Below the pieces are notes generated by a model. It did no database searches and was not told the DNA's origin. It worked only from the letters and a program-made list of their open reading frames with translations. Below, piece after piece: positions 35,856 through 46,874 of a DNA stretch of 64,000 bases. The stretch's first letter is position 1; every line of letters begins with the position of its first letter. The translations under genes were made by a program, and so were the position numbers. Source of the DNA: Cricetomys ansorgei (Eukaryota > Chordata > Mammalia > Rodentia > Nesomyidae); the NCBI GenBank assembly GCA_026225945.1, contig JAMJFZ010003624.1, forward strand, positions 9,831,001-9,895,000. The letters are read 5' to 3'.

Positions 35856-36561
35856 CAAACATTTTAAAGCACCAAAAAAAAGTTGAATTTAATACAGGCT
35901 AAATATTTAATTAAAAGTTGATTTTTTTTTTAAAATCACTGTCATGAATGTGTGAGCCTCTATCATTATGGTGGACTTAGTCTGTTTCCTCAAGTCTACA
36001 GAGACTAGATAATTACATAGCTCTTAAAAAATAATTAGGAAAAGAATCCCACATCTTCACTAATTGTCTTAATTTTACAATTTATATCTAATTAACCTAA
36101 ACAATTGTTAGCTCAACTTTTATTTTTTATTAGTAAAGTTAGAAAACAATTTGTCCTTCACATAATACTACTGTTTTCCAGATACCAATTAATTTTCTTG
36201 ATTGGCTGTCTCATATCCTACCTTCCCAGATGCTTAGACAATTTTCATCCCTATTCTTGGACTTATAAATGTAAGAAATGTGAAATTAAAAGTCTACCCC
36301 CACTGAGGTTGCTAGAAATATATTTTACCCATGAAAAAGATTTAATTATTCTGAAGGTAGGCACAAATAAGAACAAAAGAGAACAAAACTCAAGGTGTCT
36401 ATCAGCACATTTATATCAAGTATTACATTAAAAGTAAATGATATAAACACTACAATTAAAAGGCACAGACTGTAAAGGAGTTCTTTATATATTATGTGTA
36501 TATACCAATTTTGCTAATATCTGTTGAGAATCTGTTCTCTAAGAATATAGCTTGAGTATTC

Positions 36562-36583
36562 TTTTTTTTTTTTTTTTTTTTTT
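36562..36583 (+). repeat. Poly-T run
   Basis: About 22 T. It is probably the tail of a lost antisense retroelement. Confidence 0.8.
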
Positions 36584-36965
36584 GGTAAGAATATTGATAC
36601 ATTTTCTTAGTGCAGGGAAGAGACAAAGTCTCTTATTTCCCAGACAGGCTTGAAAGTATTGCTTCCATACAACTGTTTTGTATTTTATATTTCACTATCT
36701 CAATAGTATGTAAATGTAAAGATTCAACTTGATATCAAATACAGCATTCATTCATCCCCTTTGCTGTAAAAATACCCAATCCTTCTGCTCACATTCATGA
36801 CTTCAAATATTTCATAATTATAAAGCAAGAGTTTGTTTGCTGTTGATGTTAAAAAATATCATTGCTTGCATTTCACCAATTTTCTTATGATTAAACCCAG
36901 TTTCCAGTTTCCATTGTCTCAATATTTTATAAATGTCTATTCTTTGTTGTTTCTTTGTCTGTATC

Positions 36966-37128
36966 TGTGTGTTTGTTTGTTTGTTTGTTTAAGACAGGGT
37001 TTCTCTAACTCTGGCTGTCCTGGAACTCATTCTGTAGACCTCAAACTGGCCTCAAACTCACAGAGATCCACCTGCCTCTGCCTCCCAAGTGCTGGGATTA
37101 AAGATTTTTGCCACCACCGCCTGGCAAA
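36966..37128 (-). repeat. B1 SINE (antisense) with GTTT tail
   Basis: A (GTTT)n run, then aagacagggtttctctaact through gtgctgggattaaag to caccaccgcctggca. Confidence 0.92.
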
Positions 37129-37658
37129 AAATGTCTGTTTTTTCTCCATTAGTTTGAAATGCCTCTTACATAGCACACAATATTCAGAAATGTTCCCATG
37201 TCCGGGTGTAATTCTAGGCACTGACTGCTCTGTCTAAAGGCCATACTGTCTCGCCATCACTCTCTGTAGCTCTCAACACCACAGGGCTTTCATAATCTCT
37301 GTGGTGGCAAAGCCGCTTGGTCTACTACCAGCTCTTCAAAACACCCACACCTTACCAACCACAAAAGCAGCCATAAAAGTTATTTTAAATCCTTCCAAAT
37401 ATCATTTTTCACAAATCTCCCACAGAATCAGCCCTACTTTTTTATTTATTATAGGACTTAATTCAAATCTTTATTGTCCATTTAAAGCACAAAGTACGAA
37501 GTGTGCTTATGTATCTGCTTGTCTCTTTCAGCGTGCTAAGTTGTCTGAAGTACAGGTAAATAACACAACTAAAGTAGCACGATAACCAGCATGAGAAAAC
37601 AGCTGCAAAACATAAATAAGTTTTCAAATACATTTTTAAAAAAGAAAAACTCTAGTTT

Positions 37659-37925
37659 ATGGAGCTGGAGAGATAACTCGGTTGGTGACATGTCAACACA
37701 AGGACTTGAGCTGATCCCTGTCCACATAAAAAGTGCTGGGCATACAGTGTGCACTTGTGTATCTGCGCTGGGGGACAGAGGCAGAGCTTCTGGCATTCAC
37801 TAGATAGCCTGCCTTGCCTACTTGGGGAGTTCTGGGCCACTGATGGGGGAGGCGCATCCGAGGAACAATGTCCAAGGTTGTTCTCCAGAGTCTGCACCCA
37901 CACCTGGATGATGCACAAGTTTATT
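37659..37925 (+). repeat. Composite B4/B3-type SINE
   Basis: ggagctggagagataactcg head, ttgagctgatccctgtccac, B1-like middle and a ccaaggttgttctccagagt end. Confidence 0.6.
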
Positions 37926-37939
37926 TTTAGTTATGTTTA

Positions 37940-38230
37940 AATGGTTGGTTTGTGCATTGTTGGGTGAAGGGCTGCCTAGGCCGTGGTGTTTTTTTATTAT
38001 CTGTAGGTGTTGGCTTTATGTAAATTCCTCATGATCCGCACAGGCTATCCATATAACTTCTGAGGAGCTTAGGCATCAATAAAAACCCACAGTCCAGGAT
38101 GGCGCTTGCCATGATGGTGGTTCCCTTTGCTGAGGTCAGGCAGGGTTTGCGCCTGTGAATATGCCATGTCTTCCTTGATGAGTCACACTGTAGTTGTTCT
38201 GCTACACCTGGACACACTCATGCACACATG
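37940..38230. other. Unidentified block in intron
   Basis: About 290 bp, GC-richer than its flanks, with no SINE motif that I recognise. It contains aataaaaaccca at about 38079 and a possible open frame on the minus strand without known domains. It could be an old LTR or transposon fragment. Confidence 0.25.
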
Positions 38231-38319
38231 AAAGACCACAGTTTACAGATGCTAGGAGCAGCTGCAATAGCTCTTCAAAGTACACAGGCACTTAGAGAAC
38301 CTGCATGAAGCATACAGAC

Positions 38320-38391
38320 CTTCAGTGTCTTGATCATAGTTGGATCGGTGGACCTGACATAGAAACTCTTCAGGTAAGGTTCAAACATGCC
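38320..38391 (-). CDS. Ap3b1: Ap3b1 trunk exon, approx. residues 365-388
   Basis: 72 bp, 24 codons, phase 0 at both ends, encoding [20 protein letters not shown] followed by KTLK. The acceptor is tgacctag. The donor AAG|gtctgt lacks the usual A/G at +3 and A at +4, so it is a weak site. It is a conserved helical trunk segment, identical to remembered mouse and human. Because it is in-frame and a multiple of three, skipping it would remove 24 residues without a frameshift; nothing in the sequence shows that this happens. Confidence 0.96.
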
Positions 38392-38478
38392 CTAGGTCAA
38401 CAAAAATATATGTAAGCACATTGATCACACCAGTGTGCTCATCTGCATCTTTGAACTAAATGCTCACAATATACATAC
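38392..38478 (-). other. Ap3b1 intron of only 87 bp
   Basis: The shortest intron in the window. The donor is gtatgt and the acceptor tgacctag. It has no repeats. In a gene whose other visible introns run from about 1 to 15 kb, it is near the lower size limit for efficient mammalian splicing. The two flanking exons (55 and 72 bp) are also small, so this block is probably recognised by intron definition (inference). Confidence 0.93.
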
Positions 38479-38533
38479 CTTTCTTTGAATTGACATAGTT
38501 GCAATATTTTGTAAGACAATGTACTGTACCTCC
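38479..38533 (-). CDS. Ap3b1: Ap3b1 trunk micro-exon, approx. residues 347-364
   Basis: 55 bp: one base completing the split Arg codon, then 18 codons, EVQYIVLQNIATMSIQRK. It ends in phase 0. The acceptor is aacttctag and the donor AAG|gtatgt. It is shorter than 60 codons and so easily missed by ORF calling, but its phase fits both neighbours exactly. It codes for one trunk helix, unchanged from mouse and human as I recall them. An 87-bp intron separates it from the next exon. Confidence 0.95.
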
Positions 38534-40290
38534 CTAGAAGTTAAAAGAAATCTCAGTCAGTATATCCAATGAAACATTTTTGAAAAAAATAACACATTGA
38601 AAAGGAATCTTTAAGAAGACTCAGCGTGAACAAAATTCTTAAATACAAATATTAAGTATTTATATCTTCTTTTCAATGCACTTTTACTATAGAATACTAA
38701 AAAACTATGTGGTATATCATGAGAGTTAGAATTAATTTTATATTGTACCTCTAAATTACAAGACCAATATTGTTGCTTTGCACGTATGAAACAAGAATAA
38801 AAAAAGGTATACTTAGGACTTATGGAGGAAAGGTAATCACGGTGCTAACCTAAAAGCTTATCAAAAGGCTCACGGTGTCATTTTGTTATAAATCAGAAAG
38901 AAGCCCTGGCTAAAAAACAGTCACGTTATCCCTAAGTCCTAATATCTAACAAAGGACCTAATCTGGTAAGGACCTTATATCAAAAGACCACCCTAGCTCT
39001 TCCTAGCATCATCTGAACTACCTGTTAAAGGTAATATGACTGTGCCGGTAACAAAGAATGGTTAGAGAAAAAGTGAAGGGGAGCTGTACTAAACGAAACT
39101 GCTTCTGACTCAGTTTCTCAATCAGCAGCAATGACAGGAGCTGAGGCTGTGGACCAGGGAGTAAGGGACAGAAATAAGCACACCTTCCCATCCCAGCTAG
39201 TGCACACACTCAACAGAAAAGTGAGTGCACTCAATGAGTATGCACTCAACTAAAGAAAACAGTTAAATCAAGCAGTAGTTATTGTCAAATGCCTAGAGTA
39301 CACTGAACATCAGAACAATGAATGGTATTTTCAAACACAGTAAGAATCTAATGCTAAATCTGAAAAACACTCACCATAGCAATTCTTTTAAAGTTTTTTC
39401 AAATTGCTGATCTGAACTACTGAGCCGTACAGAAAGAAACTTTAAAATGTGGCATAGCTCTGTCTATCCACACAGGAAGCTAAAGAGCACAGGGCTCTTT
39501 AAAGGAAATAGCTATTTTCTAGTAGCTATTCTTGGGAGCTAAGGAGATGGTTTAGCAGGCAGGAGGGCTTGCTATACAAACATGAAGATCTGAGTTCAAA
39601 TTCCTAGCACCCAAACAAAAAGCTGTGACCGGGCCACCCGTGAGCCTGGAACTCCAATGCTGTGAAGGGTAAGACAGGAGGCTCCCTGGACTTGCTAGCC
39701 ACCAGCGTACCAAGCTCACTAACAGACCTTGTCTCCGAGGAAGCTGGCGTGAAGTCAGAGCAGAATATTAGACATCCTCCTTTCATCTCCACACGCCCCA
39801 GAGACATACGCATGCACATAAATCATACACACATATACCTCACTCACACACATGCATACATTACCACTCATCCATGTAACATGTGCATGTACAAAATCAA
39901 AACAACAAAAATATATAACTCTTTTTAAAACTGAAGAAACTAGTGATTGAACATTCCAATTTTATATGCAGTAGGGTTCTGCCACAGGGGACACAACATG
40001 GCCCCTGTATTGTTCCAAGCGCCCTGGTCAAACCAAGCTGAGAGCAATTTAGTCAAGTTTTCAGTGATTCCAGAGTAACTAAAACTTTAAAACAGCAAGA
40101 CTGTCGTACCCAAAACAGTGAAACGCATGCTCTCTATGTCACAACATGCTTTAATTTCTCTGGGCTTGAATCTAAAAACTTCCTTTTTTCCCATTAAGAT
40201 TGAGACCATTTTATAAGAACATTAAGTATAAGACCTCATTTATGAAATATAAATACAAAAGAAAACAGCACATGTACAGCCACAACCTAC
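38534..40290 (-). other. Ap3b1 intron, 1.8 kb
   Basis: Donor gtaggt, acceptor aacttctag. One composite tRNA-derived SINE (39.5-39.9 kb) with a CA-rich tail is visible. The rest (38.5-39.5 and 39.9-40.3 kb) is AT-rich single-copy-looking sequence without recognisable features. Confidence 0.88.
39537..39862 (+). repeat. Composite SINE with CA-rich tail
   Basis: gggagctaaggagatggttt head, gaagatctgagttcaaattc, gaccttgtctccgag, then a CA/CACATA tail. Confidence 0.6.
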
Positions 40291-40388
40291 CTATTGCTAC
40301 GAAGTAAGCGCACCAGTGATTTAGAGATCACGCCGGCCTCGGACTTGGGCGATATGTGCCAATAGAGCTGGGCCACGGCCATCACCAC
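40291..40388 (-). CDS. Ap3b1: Ap3b1 trunk exon, approx. residues 314-346
   Basis: 98 bp: 32 codons plus two bases, so it ends in phase 2 inside an Arg codon (AG|G). It encodes [20 protein letters not shown] followed by a basic helix ending LLRSNR. The acceptor is ctcttccag and the donor AATAG|gtaggt. It is part of the helical trunk. GVISKS is shared with the remembered mouse form, where human has GIISKS. The high CpG content of this small exon (for example GCGATATG and CGGCCTCGG on the plus strand) stands out against its AT-rich introns. Confidence 0.96.
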
Positions 40389-41016
40389 CTGGAAGAGCAG
40401 AGCGAGGGGCTCAGTGGGCGCAAGCACGTGTCAAGGCGCTTCCTCACGCCTTAAACAGCTCAGGACTCCTGGACGAGAACTCAAATGCCCGAGTCTTCTC
40501 ACACTGGGCTGAAGTTGTCTTCCCCAAGTACTTCGTGTCTTCGGAAAGTGCTTACTATCTGAGAGCAGGATGCTGGCCGGCGTCATTAAGGTGAGGGCGG
40601 TCATGATCACGTGAGCAGAAAGGGCCCTGACCCTGACGGGAGTGTCCATACAAGGTACAGGAAAAAGGCGATGTCCAGATAAAAGCAGAGGAGTGAGTGA
40701 TTGTAAGCCAAGAACTGCAAGCGCCACGCGCAACCACCTTCAGAGAAGGAAAGAGGCAGCTTCCTCCTCAGATCCAGAGGGACTCAGCCTAGTACACCTG
40801 ACTCCAGTCTTCCGGCTCCTGGAATGTAATAAACTCCCGCTCTTTTCATCCACCTAGACTGCAGCAATTTGTACAGCAGTGAAGGAAACTAACAACACAT
40901 CTGAGGGAAAAAATGACATTAAATGAGCTGCCCGTGGTGACGGCAGCCCCAGGCAAAAAACCATGCTGTCCGTGGAGCAAAGTTCTAAAGAGGTGCAACC
41001 ATGCCGGACATTTTGG

Positions 41017-41058
41017 GGACAGGGTGGGGGTGGGGTGGGGGTGAGGGTGGGGGTGGTC
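41017..41058 (+). repeat. G-rich (GGGGT)n tract
   Basis: Six runs of three or more G with one- to three-base loops; a quadruplex-forming pattern on the plus strand. Confidence 0.85.
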
Positions 41059-42105
41059 TGAAATGAAGGGAAGTGATTTAAATGCAGTAGTGACAAGGCA
41101 CCTTACTTAGGGAAACACGACCCTAAAACTAGTCTCATAGTAGTCCAGGGCCGTGCTGAGGGTGAAGGAATTCTCCTCAAAGTAGAGCAGTTCTGTGTTT
41201 CTCTTACATGCCTCTGCATTTAGATTTAAGTCTGGGCTCCTCAGCACCCAAGTGTTCAGTTAGCATATGAGGACTGCAGAGTCACAGCAACAGAAAGGGC
41301 TCGGAAGACATATTAATATTAACTGACTTCTGTTCAGTCCTCCAGGGTCAAAACAGTATACAGCAAGAGTTACAGGCATGCCCAGAGAGCACACCACACA
41401 CCAGGGTGCTTGAGATAAAACATTCTGCATAAATTAAAAATCATCTTTTATAAAACTGTTTATAAAAGGGGTCCTAGATGTACTGTTCTTTGTCATACTT
41501 AGAAAAAAAGAGTTGGCTTCATGGCTTTCAGACAGAACCTGGGAATTCTCAAGGAACAATACCTCATTTCCTTAGCTGCGTGTGATCTCAGTTCCATAAA
41601 CAAGACGTCCAAACCCATATGCGAGAATGTAAACTGTTGTTTTCTGTATGTGTCAAGACCCAGCTTCCATTTTGTATGTTATCTTTTGAATATATTAGTC
41701 AAACCACCAAATCCAAAAGAAATTACTTTCTTTTTGCCTCATTATCTCTAAAAACAAAAGCTTAAATTTCTTCAGTGCCACACCTGAAATCGGAAGGCCA
41801 GTTTATAAAGAACCATTAGAAAATTCTCAGAACTCCAAAATCCAGACTGGCTCAACTCACCCACAGGCCTTCTCCATACAGCACGCCTGCTCACAACAAA
41901 AGCAACCTCTACTACCAGCTCTTCCTAACATTCACCTTCATCACCATCGTCTTCATCACTTAATCACTATCATCTTACTCAGACTGCTAGTGCGCCTCAG
42001 TTTCCGCTCTCAGGCTGTCTCCAACGCAGTCACAGCACTGCCCCATCAAGCTTTCCAAAACAAATTCCCAAAATTCCCTTTGAAACTTAAGAACGAGTGT
42101 TTGTT

Positions 42106-42244
42106 TGTTTTGAGACACGGCCTCACTATGTAGTCCCAGCTGGCCTGAAACTCCCTATATTGTCCAAGGTGGCTTCTAACTCACAGAGATCCACCTGCCT
42201 CCACCTAAATACTGGGATTAATAGCATGAGCCACTACACCTGGC
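42106..42244 (-). repeat. B1 SINE (antisense), diverged
   Basis: ttttgagacacggcctcact through cccagctggcctgaaactcc to ccactacacctggc. Confidence 0.82.
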
Positions 42245-42887
42245 AAGAATGAGGTGTTTTATTTTAATCTTTCATAATTCTTCAAAAGCCAGGCTTCATT
42301 TAAATTTCTACAAACCAAGGTCACACAGTCCCCTCGGAATCATGACAACCTATGGTGTGCTGGCAAGTAAGCAGGGATCCCAGATACGCACAGAAACAGC
42401 AAAGTACTCTAGGATTCAACACCTGGCTGTTGCCATCAAGCATCTGAATCGTAAAACCAACTTCCAAGAAGACTGAGATGAAGCTAACAGCCAGTTAATA
42501 ACAGTTTTAGATGGTGAGTGACAGCTACTAAGCAGCCTAGGGCATGCCAAACATCAGCATATTTAACACTATCAGTGAATTCATGTTTTGCTAGGATTGG
42601 GCTTTAGAATAATGATTTAGAAATTACATTACAGAAATTACATACTAAGATATACAAACTTCTAAAGGCTAAATTCTCAAAAAAGTACCAAAAAAAAGGT
42701 AGTAGGAATGAAGTTCCTTGTATCTGAAGTTTTACTAAATGAAGAAAACAATCCATTACGTTCCTAATTAAAACAAATGTAGGGAAATGTTTAATTTCAA
42801 TCCGTCAAGTCTTTAACTATAGCTGCCAGCGGTAAGCACAGGGTGGAAAAGAATGAGCTCAACCACAGTTAAAGGCAGCACTCAGGC

Positions 42888-43130
42888 TGCAGTGCTGGCT
42901 CAGGAGTTAAGAGCACTGACTGTTCTTGCAGAAGGTGGTGGCTCACAACCATCTATAACTCCAGTTCCTGGGGATCCCACACCCTTCTAACCTCTGAGGT
43001 GAGCAGGGATGCAGGGCTGCAGGGCTGCAGGGCTGCAGGGCTGCAGGGATGCAGGGATGCAGGAATGCTGGGATGCACCTGGTGCACATCGTACTCATGT
43101 AAAATTAAACGACTGAGTCTTACAATAAAA
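42888..43130 (+). repeat. B3 SINE with internal minisatellite
   Basis: gctggctcaggagttaagag, cataactccagttcctgggg, then an inserted array of GCAGGGCT units, and an end gtaaaattaaac. Confidence 0.8.
43008..43075 (+). repeat. 8-bp minisatellite (GCAGGGCT)n
   Basis: About eight units, GCAGGGCT in the centre and GCAGGGAT at both ends. It creates a short repetitive open frame that is not a gene. Confidence 0.9.
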
Positions 43131-43759
43131 ATTTTAAAAAGCCATCAGATAAACCCAGAAGGGTATTCTGCAAATAAGAGGTAAAGAAGAACAGGAAAAA
43201 AAGTTCTATAAACTCTGTAAAATATGATATCTCTTGGCTAGTGTCAATACATATGCACTGGCACTTGTGAACACACCTACTGGTGCAGACGAACAAGACC
43301 TGGACTGAACGCACGAAGGCGCAACACTGGCTCCTGAGTGAGGAGACTGAGCTGGCACAGTGCATTACTTGGTTTTCGTGTTTGGCTAAACTTTAACTAT
43401 CGTATCTGCTGTTCTCAGCCACAAAAGCACACTCGAGACACACCCCTACACCCTCACATTCGGAAACAAAGTAAGCCCGGGTCTTTGAACAAGCCAGTTA
43501 ATACAACAAGAGAAATGAGTCCGTTGGACTATCAAGCCAGGCCTTCTCGTCAAAGCCTCATTTTGAATGTCTAGAAACAGAAGATTAAAGAAGAATTTGG
43601 AATATAGACTTGGGTCTAAAACTTTATCTTGTACCCACGTATTTCCAGCTACCCATCACGTGTCTGCCATATGAACACACACAGTACTGACTGTACATAC
43701 TTCCAATTGTCGTTCTGTTTCTGAATCAGGAAAACAGTTCTTTCCATGTCTCAACATAC

Positions 43760-43912
43760 CGCTGCATTCCTGCTCTGAAGCAAAGGCTTTGTGTTTCTAA
43801 TTAGGAGTCTATGGTCTGGATCCATGGTGTACGGCTTCTTCTTGTCACTCTTTTCCTTCTCCTCCTCATCCGATTCATAGAAATTCTTTTCATTGTCTTC
43901 TAGATCATCGCC
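43760..43912 (-). CDS. Ap3b1: Ap3b1 trunk exon with charged loop, approx. residues 263-313
   Basis: 153 bp, 51 codons, phase 0 at both ends. It begins [20 protein letters not shown] and ends [10 protein letters not shown]. The acceptor is ttctccacag and the donor GCG|gtatgt. The first half is a charged loop (about residues 265-290) of Asp/Glu followed by Lys. The second half ([20 protein letters not shown]) returns to the conserved helical trunk. The acidic loop differs from remembered mouse and looks closer to remembered human here ([14 protein letters not shown]), which argues against the species being Mus musculus. The loop is probably surface-exposed and tolerant to change. Confidence 0.96.
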
Positions 43913-44006
43913 CTGTGGAGAAAACAATCCGATCCCAAGATTAGGTGAGACTTAGCCAAGACATCATACAGCCAAAGAAACTTTTCCTTTGAAAACGTCT
44001 ACATTG

Positions 44007-44167
44007 TGGGGCTGGAAAGATGGCTCAATCTGGAAAGTGTCTGAGTTCCAACCCAGGACTCATGCACAAAGCCGGGCATGGTGGCACACACTTGCAACCA
44101 CAGCACTGGAGAGACACAGACAGTTACTCCCAGGGCTCACTGACTAGCCAGCATGGAATACTGTTGA
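44007..44167 (+). repeat. Composite SINE
   Basis: ggggctggaaagatggctca head, cacaaagccgggcatggtgg, ctcactgactagccagcatg. Confidence 0.72.
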
Positions 44168-44400
44168 AAGAAAGAAATGGGAGGGATGGAGGGAGGGAGG
44201 GACAGAGGGAGGGGAGAAGGGAGAAGGGAAGGAAAAGAAAGGAGGGAGGGAGGAAAGGAAGAAGGGAGGGAAGGGGAAGGTAAAAGAAGAGAAGGGAGGG
44301 GAGGGGGGAGGGGAGGGGAGGAGAGGGGAAGAGAGGAGAGGGGAAGAGAGGAGAGGGGAAGAGAGGAGCGGAGAGGAGAGGAGAGGAGGGAGGAGAGGAG
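44168..44400 (+). repeat. Polypurine tract, about 230 bp
   Basis: Almost pure G/A (GGGA, GGAA, GAGGGGA units) with only isolated pyrimidines. It is the expanded tail of the SINE just upstream. The long open frames on both strands here are by-products. Confidence 0.95.
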
Positions 44401-44895
44401 CCATCTCCTAAGAAATGACACCGAAGGCTGGCTTCTTTGCATATGTACATGCACACCCAAACACAAATACAATTTTAACACTACAATAAATTACTACAGA
44501 AATTACTACTTCTATTATAGTACATAGCAAATCTCCACAGAAAGTCCCACAGTTGCTCTAGGAGGAGAAATGATGCAGTAAGACATATGAGAATAACCGG
44601 AAGCTGGGAGCTCTTTGCACAAGTCAGTCATTCCAACTAGATCCGAGAGGAGGAAGAGACGGAGTGCTGAGCAATGAGAAGAGAAGTAGTAAGTCTGACT
44701 GCTGAGCACTAGACAGCAAGGTCCTTGTGAGTCAGGAGGAAGTCAGGTTTCCACTCAGGAATGTCAATAGGGCTCTAGGCTTCTGTTTTTGAGTAATCAC
44801 TTAGTCTACTAAACAAACCAACGTGTACACACACAGTAATATGCATGTGCTTTCAGGCACAATTTAGAGGTAACTTTTTTTTCAACAAAGAAACA

Positions 44896-45190
44896 TACAG
44901 TACCCCATTATATACACAGTACCCCATTATACACACTGTACCCCATTATACACACGGTACCCCATTATACACACTGTCCCCCATTATACACACAGTACCC
45001 CATTATACACACTGTCCCCCATTATGTACACAGTACCCCCATTATACACACAGTACCCCATTATACACACTGTCCCCCATTATACACACAGTACCCCATT
45101 ATACACACAGTACCCCATTATACACACTGTACCCCCATTATACACAGTACCCCATTATACACAGTACCCTCATTGTATGTACAGTGCCCA
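44896..45190 (+). repeat. 19-bp minisatellite, about 15 units
   Basis: Unit close to GTACCCCATTATACACACA, with C/T/A variants at the CAGTACC / CTGTCCC position. It has no spacers and no flanking genes of note. Confidence 0.95.
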
Positions 45191-45901
45191 CATCAGCAGT
45201 TCATTTTCATTTTTCTGTTTTAGTTATCTGAGTCATCTGAGATCCAAAAATATAGAAGATGCTAGAAATAAAAGATTCTGAAGTTCCAAATTATGAAGTA
45301 TTCTTAATAGCAGTGTGTGTTTCTGTGCTTTCTGTGGTTTCACACATGCACTGTCTGAGGGGGTGGAGGTGGAGGAGGTCCTCTGGGAACACCTCCTGGC
45401 AGGTGAGGGGAGGCTACTGGACAGCAAAAATGTATGAGGTACAGGGATAGGTCACATCCCGGGTGGGAACAGAAGTAAACACTGGGCTTGGATCCCAAAC
45501 CTTAAGGACCAGTACCTGAGTGTAATAAATGTGTCAATTAAAAGGCCAGTCCCGCAGAGCCGATTGAAACACACAGCTAACTGCATGCTGCCCACAGGAA
45601 ACTCACGTCACATTGAAGGCACAGGCAAACTGAGACTGCTAAGAGGATAGAAAGTAAACGGAACAGTGTCAGGCAGGAGGGTCAGCTGTAACCTGGTCAC
45701 CTTCACAGTCAGCGCAGGCCAGGCAGAACTGCTACAGGAAGACACTGTACACCCACAAAATGGCTACTTAAGTTATCTCTAGGGAGCCAAAGCCAGTCTT
45801 AAATTCACATTCCTCCTGACTGCTCCAAATGTAACATTCTTTTAATCATTTATTTTTAAATTGTATTATTGCTGTTTGGTTTGGCTTTTGCTTGTTCGTT
45901 T

Positions 45902-46046
45902 TTCGAGACAGAGTTTCTCTGTTGTAACTCTGGCTGTCCTGGAACACACTCTGTAAACCAGGCTGGCCTTGAACTCACAGCTATTGGCCTGCCTCTGCCT
46001 CCTGAGTGCTGGGATTACAGGCATGTGCTACCACCACTGGGCATGT
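45902..46046 (-). repeat. B1 SINE (antisense)
   Basis: cgagacagagtttctctgtt through gtgctgggattacaggcatg. Confidence 0.92.
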
Positions 46047-46546
46047 AATAATCTTGAAATAATTAAATTTTTGAAATGGAGAAAAACCAGTCGTTATGCT
46101 AAGCACTACAGACATTACAGGGCATTACTGACATTCCTGACTGCTTCATTATCCTGATCATACTAGTAACCTACAGTTTTGCAAAAGTTACTATGATCTC
46201 TCTAAATTCTTACAACTGCATGTAAGTTTCCACTCTTAAAATAAAAAATTAAATAATTAAGGGAGAAAAGCACTAACTCACTTAAAAGCAATTTCTATAT
46301 ACGGATATCGCAACAATAAATAAAATCCTTAAAAAAGTTAATATCACTTAATAAGATGCTTCTCACTTGCAAGAGCTTCCACGAGTACGTGTCAAGAAGA
46401 CAGTCTTTAATCTTGCAAAAATATCACTTGCAAAAAAACCACCTTTCATCAAAAGTAAGTTTTAGGGCTTATAACAACAACAACAACAGCTCAGAGGTCA
46501 TTACATCTAAAATAAAATTTTTATAGAAATTACCTAAAACATGAAG

Positions 46547-46700
46547 GGTCTGGAGAGATGACTCCATGGTTAAGAGTACTCACTGCTTTTCCAGTAAGTT
46601 CCCAACACCCAAGGCAGGCAATGCACAACCACCTGTAACTCCAGCTCCAGGTATCTAATACCTTCTTCTGATGGGCATGAATACCTGCACACGTGTACAT
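46547..46700 (+). repeat. B3 SINE
   Basis: ggtctggagagatgactcca head, caaccacctgtaactccagc, ctaataccttcttctga. Confidence 0.82.
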
Positions 46701-46815
46701 ACCCACACAGGAACGGACGGGGACATACACACACACACACACACCCACACAGGAACGGACGGGGACACACACACACACACACAGGAACGGACGGGGACAC
46801 ACACACACACACACA
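46700..46815 (+). repeat. Three-copy minisatellite within CA repeat
   Basis: Three copies of CACAGGAACGGACGGGGACA separated by CA runs of different length, at the tail of the B3. Confidence 0.92.
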
Positions 46816-46874
46816 AATCTGAAAAAAATAAAAGGAAGGAAGGATGTTGGAGAGGCTTGGAGAGGTTGGAGATG

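Larger units (their letters stand above)
35796..38319 (-). other. Ap3b1 intron, 2.5 kb
   Basis: Donor gtctgt (weak), acceptor tttactatag. It contains an antisense B1 with a GTTT tail (36.97-37.13 kb), a poly-T run (36.56 kb), a composite SINE (37.66-37.93 kb) and a GTAAA-type tandem tract next to the acceptor (35.80-35.85 kb). The block 37.94-38.23 kb looks like a further insert but I cannot name it. Confidence 0.88.
40389..43759 (-). other. Ap3b1 intron, 3.4 kb
   Basis: Donor gtatgt, acceptor ctcttccag. It contains an antisense B1 (42.1 kb), a B3-type SINE with an internal 8-bp tandem array (42.9-43.1 kb) and a short G-rich tract (41.0 kb). The stretches 40.4-41.0, 41.1-42.1 and 43.2-43.75 kb show no feature I can name. 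Confidence 0.88.

Noticed and set aside
37027..37221. Minus-strand open frame including GRQRQVDLCEFEASL
   Set aside because: This is the typical translation of a B1 element, not a gene.
44124..44527. Overlapping long open frames on both strands (Ser/Pro/Leu-rich and Arg/Glu/Gly-rich)
   Set aside because: They are by-products of the polypurine tract; no codon bias, domains or splice context.
44896..45190. CRISPR-like regular repeats
   Set aside because: Contiguous tandem units with no unique spacers, in a mammalian intron.
44845..45281. Repetitive Tyr/Pro/Thr-rich open frames
   Set aside because: Generated by the 19-bp minisatellite, which has no stops in any frame.
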